From Roseimicrobium sp. ORNL1 (GTDB taxonomy: Bacteria; Verrucomicrobiota; Verrucomicrobiia; Verrucomicrobiales; Verrucomicrobiaceae): DNA of 64,000 nucleotides. Below are positions 8,100 to 16,397 of this stretch, piece after piece. Where the stretch lies: NCBI RefSeq assembly GCF_011044495.1, contig NZ_CP049143.1, positions 4,402,001 to 4,466,000 of the forward strand, written 5' to 3'. The position numbers were made by a program, and so were the translations under genes. Under the pieces are notes generated by a model. The model was given only the letters and a program-made list of their open reading frames with translations, was not told the origin of the DNA and did not search any database. Each line of letters opens with the position of its first letter. Position 1 is the stretch's first letter.

Positions 8100-8621
8100 A
8101 TGAATACCTCCCTACCGCATCTCAGTGAGGCAAAGCCCTCGCTTCGCAATCTGCATCCGCAAATCATCGGGGATGCCCTGTACTGTTTCTCCAAGTTCGA
8201 TCCGGCCTGTGTGCGCCATCTTCGGGACAACGTGCAGCGCCTCGTGCGGGGCAGCTACTCTGACGGCCGCGGACGCGGCTGCATCTTCGGGATCCTGAGT
8301 GAACTGCTTCCCGCCAACCAGCGGATCCATGACCGCGAGTCCCTGACCACCTACTTCACCGGTGGCCACGGCCCGCTCTTCCGTGAACGCGAATGCTACC
8401 AGCCCGCCCGCTACCTCGTGCGCGTCTGGGATGGCGATCGCGACCCCGGCACCGTGCTCCGGTATGAGAACTGGAACGGCAGCTTCACCGCCGAACAGGT
8501 GCGCGAACTGGCCCAACTCCATCTCGAATTGCTCGAAGCCCAGGAGCAGGAAGAAGCCGAGCAGACGCCCGCCGCCACCCGCGCATCCACCATGACCATG
8601 GCTGCCATGCTCGTGGATTGA
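8100..8621 (+). CDS. Hypothetical protein (173 aa)
   Basis: Not recognised. The product is soluble, has no signal peptide, and ends in an acidic Glu/Gln-rich helix (LHLELLEAQEQEEAEQ) followed by an Ala/Thr tail. The centre (RGRGCIFGILSELLPANQRIHDRESLTTYFTGGHGPLFRERECYQPARYLVRVWDGD) looks like a compact domain with conserved-looking aromatic and charged positions. The 229-base upstream gap holds an AT-rich block (AAAAAATTTTCTAGAAAAA around 7963-7981) that could contain its promoter. A strong terminator follows at 8660-8694, which marks it as a monocistronic unit. Confidence 0.65.
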   Translation: MNTSLPHLSEAKPSLRNLHPQIIGDALYCFSKFDPACVRHLRDNVQRLVRGSYSDGRGRGCIFGILSELLPANQRIHDRESLTTYFTGGHGPLFRERECYQPARYLVRVWDGDRDPGTVLRYENWNGSFTAEQVRELAQLHLELLEAQEQEEAEQTPAATRASTMTMAAMLVD

Positions 8622-8659
8622 GCAGTGCTTGGTTTATTCCAGACTGAGCAAAATTCGTA

Positions 8660-8694
8660 AGCCGCCGCAGGACATCACCTGCGGCGGCTTTTTT
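8660..8694 (+). terminator. Rho-independent terminator
   Basis: An 11-bp GC stem, GCCGCCGCAGG (8661-8671) with CCTGCGGCGGC (8678-8688), with loop ACATCA, is followed by six T (8689-8694). It ends the transcript of the hypothetical gene at 8100-8621, just before the MFS transporter. Confidence 0.92.
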
Positions 8695-8789
8695 GTGACT
8701 TGGCGCAAGGATTTTCTTCCCACGCTGTTTACCTTTCCCTTCAATTCCCGGCTCAACCTTCCGACTCCCGCTCCCCCACACACTCCCGC

Positions 8790-10292
8790 ATGTCTTCACA
8801 CCGCTCCCGCAACATGGCTCTTCTGGCCGCCTTCCTCGGCTGGATGTTCGACGGATTTGAAATGGGCCTGTTCCCGCTGATTGGGAAGCCAGCGCTGAAG
8901 GATCTCCTGGCAGGTGCACACACCGCGGCGGAACTGAACAACCTGGTGGACAACTGGTTCACCGTGATCATTGCCACCTTCCTGGTCGGAGCTGCGACGG
9001 GCGGTGTCTTCTTCGGATGGCTGGGCGATCGCATCGGCCGCGTGAAGGCCATGACCTTCAGCATTTTCACGTATGCCATCTTCACCGGTTTGTGCGGTTT
9101 TGCCACGGAGGCGTGGCAGATCGCGCTGCTGCGCTTCGTGGCCTCCCTGGGCATGGGTGGTGAGTGGGCGCTTGGTGTGGCGCTGGTAAATGAACTCTGG
9201 ACCAAGGGCAGCCGAGCCTGGGTCGCGGGTGCCATCGGTGCCGCGGCGAATGTCGGCTATCTTCTGGTAGCCCTGCTCAGCTTGGGCATGAGCGCCTTCA
9301 TCGGCACCATCACCGGCTGGGCCACTTCTCTGGGGGCATCCCAGCAGCTCAATGACTACTTGTTCGCCCATGGTGCGTGGCGCTTCCTCATGATTTCCGG
9401 CGCCTTCCCCGCGATCCTCATTTTCATCATCCGAATCTTTGTGCCGGAATCAGACAAGTGGGAGGAGGAGAAGAAATCCGGCTCCACCTCGCACTGGAGC
9501 ACTGCCGATCTCAATGGCGTGCTGCTGGGAGCAGCCGTGGCCATGTTCATGATCTATGCTTGGTCGCCCATGGGCTTCAAGCCCGCCCTTGCGACCATCA
9601 TCACGGTAGTCGGCTTCGGTGTGGTCATCTGGGGGTTCCTCCTGCCGGTACGTCGCTATTTGCACCGCTCGGCAACTGCAGGACACATGACTCACGAGAC
9701 CCGGCTCACCATCCGGAAGAATCTGCTCATCGGTGCCACGCTCGCCGGGATTGCCCTGCTGGGCACCTGGGGCGCGGCACAGCATGCCCCGAAGTGGTCC
9801 GACTCCCTGAATCTGCATGGCATGGAACCGGTGAACGTGCGGGCCTACACCCAGCTCGCCACGGCTTTCGGCGCGTGTGTGCTGGCATTGCTCACGCCGG
9901 TAGTGGCGGACCTGCTGAACCGCCGCATCACCTACTTGCTGTGCTGTATCTTTGCCATGGCGTCTTCCATCACGTTCTTCCGCACCAACACGGAGATTAA
10001 TACCTGGTTTTTCATCAGCGCGTTCCTCATGGGGGGCCTCACGGCCTCTTTCTACGGCTTCTTCCCCCTCTACCTGCCGGAACTCTTCCCGACCGCAGTA
10101 CGCGCGACCGGCCAGGGGTTCTGCTTCAATGTCGGCCGCATCATCGCGGCGGTGGGTGGCCTGCAGCTCGCGAACCTCATCGGGTGGTTTGGCACCCCGG
10201 TAAACGCCTACACCATCCTCTGCTCTGTCTATATTGTGGGGATGATTCTGGTCTGGTTCGCCCCGGAGACGAAGGGGAAGAAGCTGGCCTGA
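8790..10292 (+). CDS. MFS transporter, metabolite:H+ symporter type
   Basis: 500 aa from the ATG at 8790; an upstream extension to 8700 would translate the terminator flank. About 12 transmembrane segments. MFS signatures are visible: GWMFDGFEMGLFPL in helix 1 (similar to the D-containing helix of the aromatic-acid and sialic-acid symporters), the loop 2-3 motif GWLGDRIGRVKAM, the motif GMGGEWALGVALVNE in helix 5, and LYLPELFPTAVRATGQGFCFNVGRI near helix 11. This signature group imports organic anions or sugars; the substrate is not deducible. No enzyme gene flanks it to help. Confidence 0.88.
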   Translation: MSSHRSRNMALLAAFLGWMFDGFEMGLFPLIGKPALKDLLAGAHTAAELNNLVDNWFTVIIATFLVGAATGGVFFGWLGDRIGRVKAMTFSIFTYAIFTGLCGFATEAWQIALLRFVASLGMGGEWALGVALVNELWTKGSRAWVAGAIGAAANVGYLLVALLSLGMSAFIGTITGWATSLGASQQLNDYLFAHGAWRFLMISGAFPAILIFIIRIFVPESDKWEEEKKSGSTSHWSTADLNGVLLGAAVAMFMIYAWSPMGFKPALATIITVVGFGVVIWGFLLPVRRYLHRSATAGHMTHETRLTIRKNLLIGATLAGIALLGTWGAAQHAPKWSDSLNLHGMEPVNVRAYTQLATAFGACVLALLTPVVADLLNRRITYLLCCIFAMASSITFFRTNTEINTWFFISAFLMGGLTASFYGFFPLYLPELFPTAVRATGQGFCFNVGRIIAAVGGLQLANLIGWFGTPVNAYTILCSVYIVGMILVWFAPETKGKKLA

Positions 10293-10453
10293 GGAAAGTT
10301 TTCAGAGCTGGGCGCAGCCATGCATCCAGCTCTATATCAGGCACGTATACATGCTTTGCACGCCCCTGTAGAGCGGAAGGTGCCCAATCTGATTGCCCCG
10401 GAAATCCCATTGTGTCTTGACATCCGGCGGACTCGTATGCCTTTGTGCCTTTT

Positions 10454-13048
10454 ATGTCCAAAGCCCTCATCATCGCCGAAAAGCCCAGCGTCGCGGCCGA
10501 TCTTGCCCGCGCGCTCGCCAAGGCTCCCGGCATGACCGCGTTCCACAAGGAGAACGACTATTTCGAAAATGACACCCACGTCATCACCTCCGCCGTGGGT
10601 CACCTGCTGGAGCAGGAAATGCCCATGAAGGATGGCAAGAAGATCGGCTGGGGCTTCACCACCCTGCCCATCCTCCCGGAGAAGTTCGAGCTCAAGCCCA
10701 TCGACAAGACCGCCGACCGCTACCGGGTGGTCTCCCGCCTCATCAAGCGCAAGGACGTGGGCGAAATCATCAACGCCTGCGACGCCGGCCGTGAAGGGGA
10801 GCTGATTTTCCGCAACATCATCGAGGCTACCGGGACGAACAAGCCCATCCGCCGCATGTGGATGCAGTCCATGACGAACAACGCCATCATGGAGGCCTTC
10901 CAGCAGATGCGGTCAGACGAGGACATGCAGCCGCTGGCCGCCGCTGCGAAGTGCCGTAGCGAGAGCGACTGGATCGTTGGTATTAATAGCACACGCGCGC
11001 TCACCGCGTTGAATTCCCGCCACGGCGGTTTCCGCCTCACCCCGGTGGGTCGTGTGCAGACCCCCACGCTGACCATCATGGCCAAGCGCGAGCGGGAGAT
11101 CGCGAACTTCGTCCCACGCACCTACTGGGAAGTGCACGCCCTCTTCGGCGTGAAGGCCGGAGAGTACGCCGGCCGCTGGCTGGATGAAGCGTGGAAGAAG
11201 GACGACACGGACGAACACAGCAAGGCCGAGCGCATCTGGGACAAGGAACTGGCCGACGCCATCCTGGCCCGCTGCAAGGGCAAGGAAGCGATCGTGGAAG
11301 AAACCACGAAGCCGACCCGCCAGATTGCGCCGCTGCTCTACGATCTTACCAGCCTGCAACGCGAGGCCAGCAACCGCTTTGGCTTCAGCGCCCGCCGTAC
11401 CCTGCAGCTCGCCCAGTCGCTCTATGAGCGGCACAAGGCACTCACCTATCCTCGTACCGACTCCCGTTTCCTGCCGAATGACTACATCGGCACGGTGAAG
11501 GGCACCATCAAGAGCTTCTCCCAGCTCACGAGCGCGAAGTCCGGCGCCTTCCCCACGGAACTGCGCCCTTTCTGCGACCGCATCCTGGACAATGACTGGG
11601 TGCGCCCGAACCGGCGTATCTTCGACGGCAGCAAGGTGAGCGACCACTTTGCCATCATCCCCACCGGGCAGATGCCGCCCAAGAGCCTGGATGAGGCGGA
11701 GCAGAAGCTCTACGACATGGTGCTGCGCCGCTTCCTCGCGGTGTTCTTCCCCGCAGCTGAGTTCGACGTGACTACCCGCATCTCACGCATTGGCGAAGAC
11801 GCTTTCAAGTCGGACGGCAAGATCATGCGCGTGCCCGGCTGGCTGGAAGTCTATGGCAAGAAGGCCGCGGACGAGCAGGACGGCGAAGGCGGTGGCAAGG
11901 TCCTCGTGCCGGTGGATCCGAATGAAAAGGCCAAGGTGCACGACATCGAGACCCGCGAAGAGTCGACCAAGCCCCCACCCCGCTACAACGAAGCGACCCT
12001 GCTCTCCACCATGGAAGGCGCGGGCAAGCTGGTGGAGGACGAAGAACTCGCCGAAGCCATGAGCGAGCGTGGCCTGGGCACTCCCGCCACACGTGCCGCC
12101 ATCATCGAAGGCCTGATCTTCGACAAGTACATCGAGCGCGACAAACGCGATCTCATTGTGACCACCAAGGGTCTCGAACTGGTGGACCAGCTCAATGAAA
12201 TCGGCGCGGAGACGCTCTCCTCCCCTGAGCTGACCGGCCAGTGGGAATACAAGCTGCGTGAAATGGAGCACCGCCGTCTCGACCGCGGCAGCTTCATGAA
12301 GGACATCCGCAACCTCGCGGCCGACATCGTGGACAAGAGCAAGGCGTACGTGAAGACCATGAAGGAAAAGGCCTTCCCGGACTTCCACGCCACGTGCCCT
12401 TTCTGCGGCAGCAAATCCTTCAAGCAGACCACCGACTACTACCTGTGCAAGGGTGACAACTGCAAGCTGCGCGTCTTCAAGAACGTGGCGGGCAAGGAGC
12501 TCACTGAGGACCAGGTGCGCACCCTCATCGAGAAACGTTTCCTCGAACCGATGGATGGATTCCGCAGCCGTCTCGGCAAGGAGTTCCGCGCCGGCATCGA
12601 GATCAAGGAGGACAAGAAGGTCAACTTTGTCTTCGAGAAAGGCCAGAGCGATGAGTTGGACTGGAATGAAGCCCCCGTGCTCTGCCCCTGCCCCGTGTGC
12701 GCGAAGGCGGGTCGCAAGTCTGACATTCACGTCCTGCCCAATGCCTACGCGTGCAAGATCGCGATGACCGATGCGAAGAAGTGCAACGCTCGCCTTCCGC
12801 GTGAGCTTTGCAAGAAGGCCATCACCGAAGAGAACGCGAAGAAGTTCTTCACCGAGGGCAAGACCGGCCTCATCGAAGGCATGATCTCCAAGAAGGGTCG
12901 CCCCTTCAGTTCCTTCCTCGTGTGCAACGTGGGTGGCAAGCGCCTGCTGAGCTGGGAGTTTCCGCCTCGGGAGGCCAAACCGAAGGCCGCGAAGAAGACA
13001 GCGACGGCGAGGGAGAAGTTCGGGAAGAAGAAGGCTGTCGAGGAATAG
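10454..13048 (+). CDS. topB: DNA topoisomerase III (type IA)
   Basis: 864 aa from the ATG at 10454 (a GTG at 10445 is also in frame). The TOPRIM domain begins KALIIAEKPSVAADLARAL and contains NACDAGREGELIFR at about residues 108-121, which holds the DxxxE metal site. The catalytic tyrosine lies in the motif LTYPRTDSRFLPND (Tyr about 331). The C-terminal quarter has a CPFCGSKSF...CKGDNC zinc finger, then CPCPVCAKAG and a terminal repeated module ending KKGRPFSSFLVCNVGGKRLLSWEF, as in long TopB proteins. It relaxes negatively supercoiled or decatenates single-strand-linked DNA. Its stop is 9 bases from the convergent Fic gene, with no room for a classical terminator. Confidence 0.95.
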   Translation: MSKALIIAEKPSVAADLARALAKAPGMTAFHKENDYFENDTHVITSAVGHLLEQEMPMKDGKKIGWGFTTLPILPEKFELKPIDKTADRYRVVSRLIKRKDVGEIINACDAGREGELIFRNIIEATGTNKPIRRMWMQSMTNNAIMEAFQQMRSDEDMQPLAAAAKCRSESDWIVGINSTRALTALNSRHGGFRLTPVGRVQTPTLTIMAKREREIANFVPRTYWEVHALFGVKAGEYAGRWLDEAWKKDDTDEHSKAERIWDKELADAILARCKGKEAIVEETTKPTRQIAPLLYDLTSLQREASNRFGFSARRTLQLAQSLYERHKALTYPRTDSRFLPNDYIGTVKGTIKSFSQLTSAKSGAFPTELRPFCDRILDNDWVRPNRRIFDGSKVSDHFAIIPTGQMPPKSLDEAEQKLYDMVLRRFLAVFFPAAEFDVTTRISRIGEDAFKSDGKIMRVPGWLEVYGKKAADEQDGEGGGKVLVPVDPNEKAKVHDIETREESTKPPPRYNEATLLSTMEGAGKLVEDEELAEAMSERGLGTPATRAAIIEGLIFDKYIERDKRDLIVTTKGLELVDQLNEIGAETLSSPELTGQWEYKLREMEHRRLDRGSFMKDIRNLAADIVDKSKAYVKTMKEKAFPDFHATCPFCGSKSFKQTTDYYLCKGDNCKLRVFKNVAGKELTEDQVRTLIEKRFLEPMDGFRSRLGKEFRAGIEIKEDKKVNFVFEKGQSDELDWNEAPVLCPCPVCAKAGRKSDIHVLPNAYACKIAMTDAKKCNARLPRELCKKAITEENAKKFFTEGKTGLIEGMISKKGRPFSSFLVCNVGGKRLLSWEFPPREAKPKAAKKTATAREKFGKKKAVEE

Positions 13049-13057
13049 ACTAGCTCT

Positions 13058-14455
13058 TCATCGCTTGCCCCCATTCTTAGTGAGTCGCTCGTTTTTGCTT
13101 TTTACCTCATCGACAATTTCCCGAACCACAGCTCGCGCCATTTCGCCAATTTCATCCTTGGTCAACTTTTCTTGGTAGAGATGTTGCCAGACCGGTTGAT
13201 TTGGCCGGAATCGCTGCACCGAGTATTTGAGCCTTTCAAAGTGCACATGAAAAGAAGCGCTCACATCGAAGGTCTCAAGTCCTGACCTTCTAAAATTCTT
13301 GAATACGAATCCCACAGTAAGGGATTCAATATCACCCTTCCCATACTCGCGATTGAACATGGGCCACTTTACTGGAGGAGAGGTGGCCTCGCTTAGGTCT
13401 GTGGATGCTTCAAGTGTCTCAGAATGGTAAGTCGATCGATATGTAGATTTCGTTGTGACCTCCGCATTTACAAACCATTCTGAAATCGGCAGCAACATTC
13501 TCTTAATTTCCAAGAAAAGGGGGACAATCGAAGTCTCCATGACTTCATCGAGAGCTTTTATGGAGAAGGGCTCGGCTTCTTCGACGGCTGAGAGTTCCAT
13601 CTTGAGCAACGCAATTTCCTTCTCCAAATCCGTAGGCTCGTGAATATCCTCTCCCTTCACTCCTTTCGTGAAGAGGTCCAAGGAATCCCTGACATGCTCG
13701 GCGACGAGTTGAATCAATTCATTCGCGTTCCCGGCATCCGCTTGCCTGAGCGCATAAAGGTAAGCATCGCGCTCACCGTTCCGAATTACCACTGGAGGAT
13801 ATCCTTCCCGCATCAGCAGCAGATTCATGAGCAGCCTGGCCATGCGCCCATTGCCATCGTCAAAGGGATGAATAGCCGTAAATCGATGATGAAAATATGC
13901 TGCGATTTCAACCACATGTATTGCCCGCTTTTCTGAAGCTTCTCTTTCCCATGTCACCAACTCCCGCATGTTCGCGGGTGTTTCCAAGGGCGTGGAATAG
14001 TAGTGCATTTCCCCCGTTGGAGTCCTTACGTGATTAGGCTGAGTTTTGTACTCGCCAATAGAAACAGTTTTTGACGTAGGCTGCCCGTCCGGAGTGAGCG
14101 CAGGAACGTTGTAAGGCTCGACCAGCAACACCCGATGCATCTCGCGGATCACTACCTCCGTGATCGGCTCTTTGTTCCTTACCAATTGCAGCAGGTAGTT
14201 GATGGCATCGCTGTGCCCTTTGAGATCCAAATGGTCCTTGAGCGGTTTCCCCTTGGCCGTAAGCCCTTCCATCAAGAACATCTCGGTCTCACCCTGCGTG
14301 AGTTTGTTGCCCTCAATCGCATTTGAGTGATAAGTCCACCACAGCCTGAATTTTTGCAAAACCCGCTGCTCAACCTCCCGGTCAAATGGGCGCAAAGCAT
14401 CCAGTTCACCCTTCAGTTTGTCGATTTCCTGGAACAATGATGGAAGGCCAGCCAT
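13058..14455 (-). CDS. Fic-domain protein (predicted AMP-transferase), class II-like
   Basis: 465 aa from the ATG at 14455; a GTG at 14473 is also in frame. The Fic core HPFDDGNGR is at residues 196-204, with the catalytic His196 and the anion-binding GNGR complete. An N-terminal inhibitory motif of the (S/T)xxxE(G/N) type, SNAIEGN (44-50), is present, which in class II Fic proteins keeps the enzyme autoinhibited. A FicN-like segment precedes it, and the C-terminal 200 residues look like a winged-helix/DUF4172-type region. Fic enzymes usually AMPylate Ser, Thr or Tyr of target proteins. The gene looks more AT-rich than its neighbours, which suggests horizontal acquisition. It is convergent with topB. 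Confidence 0.92.
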   Translation of the reverse strand: MAGLPSLFQEIDKLKGELDALRPFDREVEQRVLQKFRLWWTYHSNAIEGNKLTQGETEMFLMEGLTAKGKPLKDHLDLKGHSDAINYLLQLVRNKEPITEVVIREMHRVLLVEPYNVPALTPDGQPTSKTVSIGEYKTQPNHVRTPTGEMHYYSTPLETPANMRELVTWEREASEKRAIHVVEIAAYFHHRFTAIHPFDDGNGRMARLLMNLLLMREGYPPVVIRNGERDAYLYALRQADAGNANELIQLVAEHVRDSLDLFTKGVKGEDIHEPTDLEKEIALLKMELSAVEEAEPFSIKALDEVMETSIVPLFLEIKRMLLPISEWFVNAEVTTKSTYRSTYHSETLEASTDLSEATSPPVKWPMFNREYGKGDIESLTVGFVFKNFRRSGLETFDVSASFHVHFERLKYSVQRFRPNQPVWQHLYQEKLTKDEIGEMARAVVREIVDEVKSKNERLTKNGGKR

Positions 14456-14572
14456 GCGTGATTGTACGAACACCCCATAAGTTTGGCAATGAACATGCAG
14501 CAGAACGCATTGCTCCTTGACTCAATCAGAAAGCCAACTTCCAATCATCACCGGTACCCTTCCTCCGCTCCC

Positions 14573-14917
14573 ATGACCCTCTTCGAAAAGATCATCGCCC
14601 GCGAGATTCCGGCTGACATCATCTATGAAGATGACTTCTGCGTGTCCTTCCGCGACATCAATCCGAAGGCACCGGTGCATGTCTTGATCGTGCCGAAGAA
14701 GGTCATCCCGCGTGTGGGTGATGCGGTGGCGGGAGACCAGGAGACACTGGGTGCCCTGCTGCTGGCCGCGGGGAAAATCGCCACCCAGCTCGGCGTGAAC
14801 TCCACGGACAAAGGATTCCGCCTCGTAATCAATCACGGCAAGGATGCCGGGGAGACCGTGCCGCATATGCACGTGCACCTGCTGGCTGGGCGTGAACTCG
14901 GCTGGCCGCCGGGCTGA
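14573..14917 (+). CDS. HIT-family nucleotide-binding protein (HinT-like)
   Basis: 114 aa from the ATG at 14573, where the family's usual N-terminus TLFEKIIAREIPADIIYEDD begins. The histidine triad HMHVHLL is at about residues 98-104. The block DINPKAPVHVLIVPKK and FRLVINHGKDAGETVPH match purine-nucleoside phosphoramidase (HinT/PKCI) sequences closely. It hydrolyses adenosine phosphoramidates and is cytoplasmic. Its start lies 118 bases from the divergent Fic start, and a T-tailed hairpin about 60 bases after the stop probably ends its transcript. Confidence 0.93.
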   Translation: MTLFEKIIAREIPADIIYEDDFCVSFRDINPKAPVHVLIVPKKVIPRVGDAVAGDQETLGALLLAAGKIATQLGVNSTDKGFRLVINHGKDAGETVPHMHVHLLAGRELGWPPG

Positions 14918-14976
14918 GGCGCCTGAGTGTTGGACTGATTTGATATTTCCCGAGGCTTCAGGCCTCTCCAATGATT

Positions 14977-15000
14977 GGGGGCACTCTTGCCCCCATTTTT
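14977..15000 (+). terminator. Probable terminator of the HIT gene
   Basis: A 7-bp stem GGGGGCA-CTCT-TGCCCCC (14977-14994) is followed by ATTTTT and CTTTCC. The position 60 bases after the HIT stop fits a rho-independent terminator, although the same hairpin form recurs as a repeat. Confidence 0.6.
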
Positions 15001-15265
15001 CTTTCCGCGTATCCAGGCAGAAGGCGATTTCCTCTGCCGATGGGATGGTTGAGGCATGCCGGATGCTGGGAGATGCGACGCTAAACGGGGGCAGGAATGC
15101 CCCCGATCCTTGGGAAGGGCGGCGGCGACGGTTGTCGCTTCACCGGCTCTCCTCCTCATTTGGCGCATCGACACCCCAGCTTGCGGAGAGCCTGGCAGAC
15201 AATTTTGCCCCCCTAGAATGCCATACGTCGGGCGCTTATGCCGTTCGTTCCTCGAAAGGAAAAAC

Positions 15266-15290
15266 TTGCCATTTCCAAATTTTCTGGCAA
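15266..15290. promoter_or_regulatory. Possible operator/promoter of the outer-membrane gene
   Basis: TTGCCA (15266-15271) and TGGCAA (15285-15290) form an interrupted inverted repeat over an AT-rich spacer, 46-70 bases upstream of the ATG at 15336. It could be a regulator site or part of a promoter. No second copy was seen. Confidence 0.3.
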
Positions 15291-15335
15291 ATCTAAGGTA
15301 ACCCTGATTTTCAAGAAACCTTAAGCTGGTAGGCC

Positions 15336-16112
15336 ATGAAACGTTTTCTCCTTCCTCTGGCAGCGCTTGCTTGCAGCGTTACCCCTGGCATTGCGCAGAA
15401 CTACCAGACGCAGTACCCGTACGATCCGTACAACGCGGCACCTACCCCGACGCAGTATCAGGAGTACCAGTCCTCCCCCTCCCAGCCGAACTACAGCTAT
15501 GGCGGCGGTGGCGGAAGCAGTGGCGACTACTCGAAGCAAAGCTACGGAGGCGGCTCGACGAGCAGCGGCTCCGGTTCCCGGTACTCAGACCTCTTGAGCT
15601 GGGGCTACCTGGAAGGTCACTACGCCTACAACGACTTCCGCGGTGACGACAAGCTGGATGGCGACAGCGGATTCGGCGTGAATCTGAGTGTGCAGTTGAT
15701 GAAGATCGGCTTCCTCCACTTTGGCCTAGACCGCATCCTGGCAGAAGGTCCCAGTGCGCAGGATATTGAAGTCACCTCCGTAAAACTGGGTGGTGGCGCA
15801 TTTATCCCCATTGGTGAGCGTTTCCATCTCTACGGTGAAGTCGGCTTCCGCTATGACTGGACCGGCGGTGATCTGGATTACATCTACAAAGATGACATTT
15901 CCCTCTACCTGCGTCCGGGGGTTCGCTTTGCCGTGACGGAGAACTTCGAACTCACCGCAAGCGTCCTCTTCTCCAACACGGACAATTTCAATGAATACGT
16001 CGTCGAAGTGAGCGGCTACTACGCCCTTCTCGACTGGCTGGATGTAGGCGGTGGCGTGGACATCGGCGACGACTACAACACCTACCGTGTGGGTGGCCGC
16101 TGGAGGTGGTAG
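15336..16112 (+). CDS. Outer-membrane beta-barrel protein with a low-complexity N-terminal linker
   Basis: 258 aa. A Sec signal peptide (MKRFLLPLAALACSVTPGIAQ, cleavage after Ala20-Gln21) is followed by about 60 residues rich in Tyr, Gln, Pro, Gly and Ser. From about residue 85 come alternating hydrophobic/polar strands with periodic Gly and aromatic residues (YLEGHYAYNDF, LHFGLDRILAEG, LYGEVGFRYDW, VRFAVTENFELTASVLFS), typical of an outer-membrane protein-like barrel. The protein ends in an aromatic strand (YRVGGRWRW), consistent with BAM-dependent insertion. The function is unknown, and the N-terminal linker could reach peptidoglycan or other periplasmic partners. Confidence 0.82.
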   Translation: MKRFLLPLAALACSVTPGIAQNYQTQYPYDPYNAAPTPTQYQEYQSSPSQPNYSYGGGGGSSGDYSKQSYGGGSTSSGSGSRYSDLLSWGYLEGHYAYNDFRGDDKLDGDSGFGVNLSVQLMKIGFLHFGLDRILAEGPSAQDIEVTSVKLGGGAFIPIGERFHLYGEVGFRYDWTGGDLDYIYKDDISLYLRPGVRFAVTENFELTASVLFSNTDNFNEYVVEVSGYYALLDWLDVGGGVDIGDDYNTYRVGGRWRW

Positions 16113-16114
16113 TA

Positions 16115-16346
16115 GACAATAGTCCGCCGAGCTTCGGCGGCCAGTGGTGGTAGCTGCACGTGGGATCTCTTCCCGAAGGAAGGCGTGAGCGCCCCCTCCA
16201 AGCAATGCAAAATGAGAAGTGATAAATGAAAAGTGCAAAATGGAATGCACCTCAGTCACTTTTCATTTTTCACCTTTCATTTCTCATTTTGCATTTCTTA
16301 GCGCACCACCGCTGAGGGCTCGGCGGACTACCTCCTACTTTCCTTG
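16115..16346. repeat. Composite inverted-repeat element (family D), about 230 bp
   Basis: The outer arms are AGTCCGCCGAGCTTCGGCGG (16121-16140, extended by CCAGTGGTGG) and its inverse CCACCGCTGAGGGCTCGGCGGACT (16305-16328). Inside, ATGCAAAATGAGAAGTG... (16205-16235) pairs with CACTTTTCATTTTTCACC... (16257-16294) as a second, AT-rich stem. So a GC-rich hairpin flanks an AT-rich hairpin. The same AGTCCGCCGAG motif occurs at 18490-18513. There are no coding frames, and the form is consistent with a small non-autonomous repeat unit. Confidence 0.75.
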
Positions 16347-16397
16347 TCCAATCCACCGTGATTGGCGCTCACAGGGTGTACGCATTCCCGCACCCTG

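Larger units (their letters stand above)
14918..15335. repeat. Intergenic region with paired GGGGGC hairpins (family E)
   Basis: 418 bases without a gene. A T-tailed hairpin GGGGGCACTCTTGCCCCC is at 14977-14994, and a related CGGGGGCAGGAATGCCCCCG at 15086-15105; the flanks TCCAATGATTG and GATCCTTGGGA are roughly inverted, so the two hairpins look like the ends of one element about 140 bases long. The GGCACTCTTGCC-type core resembles GGACACTCTTGTCC at 52.6-52.8 kb. The last 70 bases before 15336 are AT-rich and probably hold the promoter of the outer-membrane gene. Confidence 0.6.

Noticed and set aside
10417-10439. TTGACA upstream of topB as a -35 box
   Set aside because: No -10 hexamer at 16-18 bases; spacing does not support a promoter.
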